Assembly: GCA_947630385.1 (NCBI GenBank)
Contig: CANRHG010000055.1
Coordinates: forward strand, 1-10,122
From: an uncultured Eubacteriaceae bacterium
GTDB lineage: Bacteria; Bacillota; Clostridia; Eubacteriales; Eubacteriaceae
Direction of reading: 5' to 3'
Length of the DNA: 10,122 nt
Shown here: positions 7,483-10,122 of the stretch, piece after piece
How positions within the stretch are numbered: position 1 is the stretch's first letter
Layout: every line of letters begins with the position of its first letter
Made by a program: the position numbers and the translations under genes
The notes under the pieces: model-generated
What the model saw: the letters and a program-made list of their open reading frames with translations, nothing else
The model's database searches: none
What the model was told of the DNA's origin: nothing

Positions 7483-7749
7483 TTATTTTCTCAGATTCAG
7501 TTCTGCGATCAGATTACGGTAACGTTCTATGTCTTTATCCCGTAAATAATCGAGTAAACCTCTACGTTTTCCGACCAGCTTTAAAAGACCACGTCTTGAG
7601 TGGTGGTCCTTCTTATGGACCTTAAAATGTTCGTTTAAGTCGTTTATCCGGGCCGTGAGGATCGCGACTTGTACTTCGGTCGAACCCGTATCGTTTTCGT
7701 CTTTTCCAAAACGGCGGATAATTTCTTGCTTGTCTTCTTTTGTGATCAT
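7483..7749 (-). CDS. rpsO: 30S ribosomal protein S15 (uS15)
   Basis: S15 is a primary 16S rRNA-binding protein of the small-subunit platform and contributes to bridges with the 50S subunit. The 88-residue protein is full length and shows the family signatures: GSTEVQVAILTARINDLNEH (22-41), the HKKDHHSRRGL loop (45-55), which contains rRNA-contacting residues, and RRGLLDYL (62-69). The ATG is preceded by AAAGGAGAAATT, a strong Shine-Dalgarno at normal spacing. A promoter overlaps the 3' end of the upstream glycosyltransferase gene and a terminator follows the stop. The leader of about 70 nt has pairing potential compatible with S15 autoregulation (separate entry). rpsO next to pnp is an almost universal bacterial arrangement. 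Confidence 0.98.
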   Translation of the reverse strand: MITKEDKQEIIRRFGKDENDTGSTEVQVAILTARINDLNEHFKVHKKDHHSRRGLLKLVGKRRGLLDYLRDKDIERYRNLIAELNLRK

Positions 7750-7772
7750 AATTTCTCCTTTGCTTTATTTTC

Positions 7773-7819
7773 CCGTTATCATAGTCATGCGACGGAGATC
7801 CGACATACCAAGAAAACGG
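7773..7819 (-). promoter_or_regulatory. Structured rpsO leader, candidate S15 autoregulatory element
   Basis: The rpsO leader contains CCGTT (7819-7815) complementary to AACGG (7777-7773). Enclosed between them are two adjacent short hairpins: CGGATCTCCG (7802-7793) and GTCGCATGAC (7793-7784), which share one base. Together they could form a three-way junction, the general shape bound by S15 in 16S rRNA and in the Geobacillus-type rpsO leader. A competing pairing joins ATGTC (7806-7802) with GAC(T)AT (7786-7781), so two states are possible. The stems are short and no covariation can be checked here. Confidence 0.4.
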
Positions 7820-7826
7820 CCTTTCT

Positions 7827-7854
7827 ATCATATCAATTTTTCAGATATTTTCAA
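7827..7854 (-). promoter_or_regulatory. rpsO promoter (sigma-A type, extended -10)
   Basis: Minus strand TTGAAA (7854-7849), a 16-nt spacer, then TATGAT (7832-7827) preceded by TGA, giving an extended -10. It overlaps the last codons of the upstream glycosyltransferase gene and predicts a start near 7820, giving a leader of about 70 nt before rpsO. Confidence 0.65.
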
Positions 7855-8944
7855 GCATTAATTGATCACAAAGTTGAACCGTATCCTTAACGGAGTACTG
7901 GCTCTTTTCTTCCTGCATCCGCGTCTTCATCATATCGATGACGTTACGGTTGTCGAGTAAAAAATCCACGGTTTCGGTCAGGTCCTTAAAACTTTCCGGC
8001 CGTACCGCCATATTGCTTTTAACCAAAAAATCCGCGTTGAATTCTTCCTGACCGGGATAAGTAAACGGGATGATCAGCGGCGTTTCGGTCGATATGGCCT
8101 CACTCGACGTCAAACCGCCAGGTTTGGTTACGATCATGTCGGAATTGTTCATAAGTTTAGGAATTTCCTGAGTAAATCCCAAAACTTCGACGTCCTTGTC
8201 GGTGTCAACGGTTTTTAAGTACTCGTCAAAGCGGGTTTTGAGGTGTTTGTTGTTTCCGCAAACCACCGTGATCTTGACCGGAATCTGTAATTTTAACAAA
8301 CTCTTAAAAGTCTTTAAAAGCCCTTTACTTCCCAAGCTTCCACCCATTACGAGTATCGACGGCTTTTTGTTTTGCGAGTGGTGTTGCTCTAAAAAGTCTT
8401 TTCGAATCGGGATTCCGTAATTAAAGATCTTTTTAGGCTCGACGCCCCGGCCGATCATCATATCTTTAGTATAGTCGCTGGCTACCAGATAAGCGTTGAT
8501 GGAGTCCCGGATATAAATTTCATGGATAATAAAATCCGTTACGACCGCAAGCACTGGCTTATCAAAGAGCCCATGATCCTTATAACGTCCTAGGAAGTTG
8601 GTTATGATCGGATGGGTCGAGATGATAAGCTTTGGATTGTACTTTTCAATGTCTTTTAAGATCGAATTTCGAAGAATACGCGACCCGCTCCGTAAAACGG
8701 TCTCCGTGAACCGGGAATTTTGGTCAAAAATGTTGTACATTTTCCGGTAAACCTTTGGAAAATAATCGACAAGCTGCTCGTAACCTTCTGAAACCGTCTT
8801 TCCGATGAGCTTACTGCCCTCCGCGAAACCATCTACAATTTTTACGCTGTATCCGTTTTTTTCCAGATAATACTTTAAAGAATTCGCCGCGTACGTATGT
8901 CCGGCTCCCGTCGTACCGGTGAAGATTAAAATATCAGTCGTCAA
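7841..8944 (-). CDS. GT28-type diacylglycerol glycosyltransferase (UgtP/MGDG synthase-like)
   Basis: This probably transfers a sugar from a UDP-sugar to diacylglycerol, making membrane glycolipids that can also anchor lipoteichoic acid. It is expected to be a peripheral protein at the inner face of the membrane. The 367-residue protein has the two-domain GT-B layout. The N-terminal MGDG-synthase-like domain has TGTTGAGHTYAANSL (9-23), STHPIITNFLG (109-119) and VVTDF (134-138). The C-terminal donor-binding half has VMGGSLGSKGL (199-209) and the signature TKPGGLTSSEA (273-283) followed by PGQEEFNADFL (297-307). The start is a TTG; an in-frame stop lies eight codons upstream with no ATG or GTG between. 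No Shine-Dalgarno precedes it and it overlaps the microprotein gene by 11 bases, so coupled translation is likely. The exact sugar (glucose or galactose) and number of additions cannot be read from sequence. MurG is excluded by the PGQEE-type motif and N-terminal domain. Confidence 0.88.
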   Translation of the reverse strand: MTTDILIFTGTTGAGHTYAANSLKYYLEKNGYSVKIVDGFAEGSKLIGKTVSEGYEQLVDYFPKVYRKMYNIFDQNSRFTETVLRSGSRILRNSILKDIEKYNPKLIISTHPIITNFLGRYKDHGLFDKPVLAVVTDFIIHEIYIRDSINAYLVASDYTKDMMIGRGVEPKKIFNYGIPIRKDFLEQHHSQNKKPSILVMGGSLGSKGLLKTFKSLLKLQIPVKITVVCGNNKHLKTRFDEYLKTVDTDKDVEVLGFTQEIPKLMNNSDMIVTKPGGLTSSEAISTETPLIIPFTYPGQEEFNADFLVKSNMAVRPESFKDLTETVDFLLDNRNVIDMMKTRMQEEKSQYSVKDTVQLCDQLMLENI

Positions 8945-9089
8945 AAACTTTTGAGAAACGATAATTTACGCGCATTAATTTACCACCGATCTCTTTTTCT
9001 TTATTTCTTTTAAAAAGATGGGAGAGCAAATAGCCCGTTCCAACGCCGGCAGCGATGATCCCAAGTGTGTATAATAAACCGTGTTTCAT
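8934..9089 (-). CDS. Small single-pass membrane protein, unknown function (51 aa)
   Basis: This short gene begins MKHGLLYTLG and ends KVFDD before TGA. Residues about 5-24 form one hydrophobic, glycine-rich segment (LLYTLGIIAAGVGTGYLL), followed by a strongly charged stretch KRNKEKE (27-33) that would sit inside the cell by the positive-inside rule. I do not recognise the family. It is supported as real by a perfect AAAAAGGAGG ribosome site 4 nt before the ATG and an extended -10 promoter just upstream. It also overlaps the TTG start of the glycosyltransferase, which lacks its own ribosome site. It may be a leader gene that drives translation of the glycosyltransferase, or a membrane partner or anchor for it. 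Both roles are inference. Confidence 0.75.
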   Translation of the reverse strand: MKHGLLYTLGIIAAGVGTGYLLSHLFKRNKEKEIGGKLMRVNYRFSKVFDD

Positions 9090-9093
9090 GTTG

Positions 9094-9117
9094 CCTCCTT
9101 TTTGCCCTATTATATCA
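9094..9117 (-). promoter_or_regulatory. Extended -10 promoter and RBS of the microprotein-glycosyltransferase unit
   Basis: Minus strand TGATATAAT (9117-9109) is a perfect TATAAT with TG extension. No good -35 box is seen at 16-18 nt. The start of transcription would fall near 9102, leaving a leader of only about 13 nt made almost entirely of the ribosome site AAAAAGGAGG (GGAGG at 9098-9094) before the ATG at 9089. Confidence 0.65.
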
Positions 9118-9204
9118 AAGATTTACCTCTGGCTTTTAATTGCAATCGTATCCAAATATTAAGGTAAATTAATCTCAGAATATAAAGATTATTTTATTCG
9201 AGAT

Positions 9205-9303
9205 AAAAATTTTAAATATAGTCCTAATAAAAACAACAAAAAATTAGTAGTATAAACCTAATAAAAACAGAATTTTTTAATAATACAACCTAATAAAAAA
9301 GAA
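9205..9303. repeat. Three imperfect AT-rich tandem repeats (about 33 bp)
   Basis: Three contiguous units start at 9205, 9239 and 9271 (periods 34 and 32). Each has an A/T stretch, then a variable TATAAA-like part, then the core CCTAATAAAAA (cores at 9223, 9257, 9289). The core is nearly identical in all three while the rest has drifted. The last unit runs into the remnant ATPase gene. Function is unknown; the spacing is close to three helical turns. The rest of the 9118-9292 spacer is AT-rich with no further gene seen. Confidence 0.65.
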
Positions 9304-9672
9304 CGAACAGATCCTACGAATTTTATATACCTACAATCCATGGTGGAACACAAATATCGTCCCTGAAAGTAAACTTAGAGAATTTAAGCGTACCACCTTT
9401 TTTAAGGCAAAAAAATTCTGGAAGAAAAAGGCATAAGACGTTTTGCTCTACTGAGCGGGATGAGGTGTACAGGAAAAACCACGATCTTATTTCAACTTAT
9501 ACACGAACTCATTAAAAAAGGAATTGATCCTAGAAGAATTTTATACCTTTTTTTGGATCATCCGGCTCTACAGGAATTTTCGCTTGAAGAAATTCTTGAA
9601 ATTTACCGTAATAATGTTTATGCAGGCGAAGATTTGTATTTGTTTTTGGACGAAATTCATAAAATCCTTTGG
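9293..9672 (+). pseudogene. Remnant of AAA_14 / DUF4143-type ATPase, truncated by IS200
   Basis: Read across two frames this is the N-terminal part of an archaeal/bacterial AAA_14 ATPase. Frame 2 (from about 9293) encodes KKNEQILRILY then YNPWWNTNIVPES and KLREFKRTTFFKAKK. After an A7 run at 9409-9415 the frame shifts by -1 to ILEEKGIRRFALLSGM, the P-loop RCTGKTTILFQL, ILYLFLDHPALQEFSLEEILEIY and a Walker B-like LYLFLDEIHKI. Three faults are seen. There is no ATG, GTG or TTG in the opening frame (ATA stands where MKKNEQ would begin). The frame is broken at the A run. The protein is cut at about 9670, where the IS200 end hairpin begins, so the sensor region and DUF4143 C-terminal half are missing. 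The P-loop reads RCTGKTT where RRSGKTT or RRTGKTT is usual. The plus-strand frame from 9460 to 9726 is only a fragment of this. Original function of the family is unclear. Confidence 0.8.
9409..9415 (+). other. A AAA AAA heptamer at the ATPase frame break
   Basis: In the upstream frame the seven A residues are phased A-AAA-AAA, which is the canonical -1 slippery pattern, and the -1 frame is exactly the one that continues the ATPase. Simple loss of one A by polymerase slippage explains the data equally well, and the other faults in this gene favour decay. Confidence 0.5.
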
Positions 9673-9713
9673 CGCGGAAACCCACTTCCTTTCAGGTGGT
9701 GGGAGCAAGCGCC
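9671..9713. repeat. IS200-type terminal hairpin
   Basis: CCACTT-CCTTTC-AGGTGG (9682-9699) is a 6-bp stem with a 6-nt loop, enclosed by outer arms GGCGC (9671-9675) and GCGCC (9709-9713). It lies just beyond the tnpA stop, where IS200/IS605 elements carry the single-strand hairpin bound by TnpA. No U-tract follows on either strand, so it is not a classic terminator. Confidence 0.6.
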
Positions 9714-9722
9714 GTCTTATCC

Positions 9723-10122
9723 CTAATTCTCGATATATCTTTTAACCGTCTCTTCAGAAACTTCTCCTACGCTACAGGCAAAGTAGCCGTCCGACCAGAA
9801 CGCTTTCTTCTTCCAGTAGTGTTTTCCAAGCAGTCCTGGAAAACACTCCCAAACACGATTCGTAGTCTCCTGCTTGAGTTTTTTGACGATCTTGCTAATG
9901 CTTTCGGTCGCATCATAGCCTATAAGCAGATGAATATGATCCTCGTCAGTTTCCATTCGAACCAGACTGTAACCGTTTCGGAGGCAAAAATCCTCGATTT
10001 TTTCTTTGATGGTCTTTTTGACTGCGCCGGTCAGAAGTTTCTTGCGGTATTTCGTCACAAAATGATATGGGCTTTTGGGCTGACTTCCCGCCGGTTTTTC
10101 CGGGTGTCTCTTTCTTTCTTCA
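9723..10122 (-). CDS. tnpA: IS200/IS605-family transposase TnpA (5' end outside window)
   Basis: This is a Y1-HUH single-strand transposase that cuts and rejoins IS200-type element ends through a tyrosine-DNA link, working as a dimer. The HUH motif is DHIHLLI and the nucleophile tyrosine lies in VKRYIEN at the extreme C-terminus, just before TAG. Other family segments seen are TKYRKKLLTGAVK, SISKIVKKLKQETTNRV and WSDGYFACSVGEVSEETV. The frame is open to the right edge. A GTG at 10058 is a possible start, but upstream residues include PYHFVTKYR, matching the family's first beta strand, so the true start is most likely outside the window. The visible N-terminal stretch KRHPEKPAGSQPKS is unusual for the family. 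Both histidines and the tyrosine are intact, so the enzyme may be active. Confidence 0.88.
   Translation of the reverse strand, partial: EERKRHPEKPAGSQPKSPYHFVTKYRKKLLTGAVKKTIKEKIEDFCLRNGYSLVRMETDEDHIHLLIGYDATESISKIVKKLKQETTNRVWECFPGLLGKHYWKKKAFWSDGYFACSVGEVSEETVKRYIEN

Larger units (their letters stand above)
9671..10122 (-). mobile_element. IS200-type insertion sequence, partial (runs off right edge)
   Basis: The element consists of the end hairpin at 9671-9713 and a TnpA transposase gene reading off the window. It is inserted inside, and ends, the ATPase remnant. IS200/IS605 elements move as single strands, make no target duplications and have no inverted terminal repeats, in keeping with what is seen. 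No TnpB gene lies on this side, so it is IS200-like unless tnpB lies beyond the edge. The exact tip is uncertain by several bases. Confidence 0.7.

Noticed and set aside
7655..7890. Plus-strand frames across the rpsO leader
   Set aside because: They are antisense to rpsO and its promoter, overlap each other in different frames and have no ribosome sites.
9140..9170. Plus-strand promoter for the ATPase (TTGCAA and TAAATT)
   Set aside because: Spacing is 19 nt and both boxes are weak in a very AT-rich stretch; the gene downstream has no start codon, so there is no support from context.
9205..9303. CRISPR array
   Set aside because: Units are contiguous with no unique spacers, only an 11-bp core is conserved, sequence is almost pure A/T and no cas gene is near.
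9671..9713. Terminator for the ATPase or tnpA
   Set aside because: The hairpin lacks a T-tract on either strand and lies where an IS200 end is expected.
9460..9726. An 88-residue plus-strand gene from the ATG at 9460
   Set aside because: The ATG is the Met inside the P-loop segment SGMRCTGKTT; homologous sequence continues upstream, and the last residues run into the IS200 end. It is a fragment of a pseudogene.

Overview
The window looks like a piece of a low-to-moderate GC Gram-positive (Bacillota) chromosome. The best guess is a Clostridia or Tissierellia-type anaerobe. The evidence is the gene order rpsO-pnp-dut-ftsK/spoIIIE-rimO-pgsA-cinA, the strong AGGAGG-type ribosome sites, the extended -10 promoters and a UgtP/MGDG-synthase-like glycolipid glycosyltransferase. 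Species cannot be told from the sequence alone. Nearly everything is on the minus strand, so transcription runs from high to low coordinates.

Bases 1-4628 hold a tightly packed minus-strand operon in the order ftsK/spoIIIE, rimO, pgsA, cinA (cinA runs off the left edge). Its genes overlap by 4, 17 and 1 bases, which suggests translational coupling. The roles are chromosome translocation, ribosomal protein S12 methylthiolation, phosphatidylglycerol synthesis and a CinA-type nucleotide/competence-damage protein. Bases 4629-4803 are a spacer with the terminator of the upstream unit and a structured, AT-rich ftsK leader.

Bases 4804-7749 hold rpsO, pnp and dut. rpsO has a clear promoter, a leader with potential for an S15-autoregulatory fold, and a terminator. 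pnp follows with a 75-nt stem-loop that ends one base before its Shine-Dalgarno sequence. dut overlaps the pnp tail and ends in a terminator.

Bases 7841-9089 hold a processive-type diacylglycerol glycosyltransferase with a TTG start. It is preceded by, and overlaps, a 51-residue single-pass membrane microprotein with its own promoter and a perfect ribosome site.

Bases 9090 to the right edge are accessory and decayed. They contain three AT-rich tandem repeats of about 33 bp. Next comes a plus-strand remnant of an AAA_14/DUF4143-type ATPase that has no start codon, a frameshift at an A7 run, a Cys in place of an expected Arg beside the P-loop, and no C-terminal half. It is cut off by an IS200-type element (Y1/HUH transposase TnpA, minus strand) whose end hairpin lies at 9671-9713. 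I see no evidence of a new defence or biosynthetic system. The most interesting signals are the two ribosomal/RNA-decay leaders, the overlooked membrane microprotein and the decaying ATPase.
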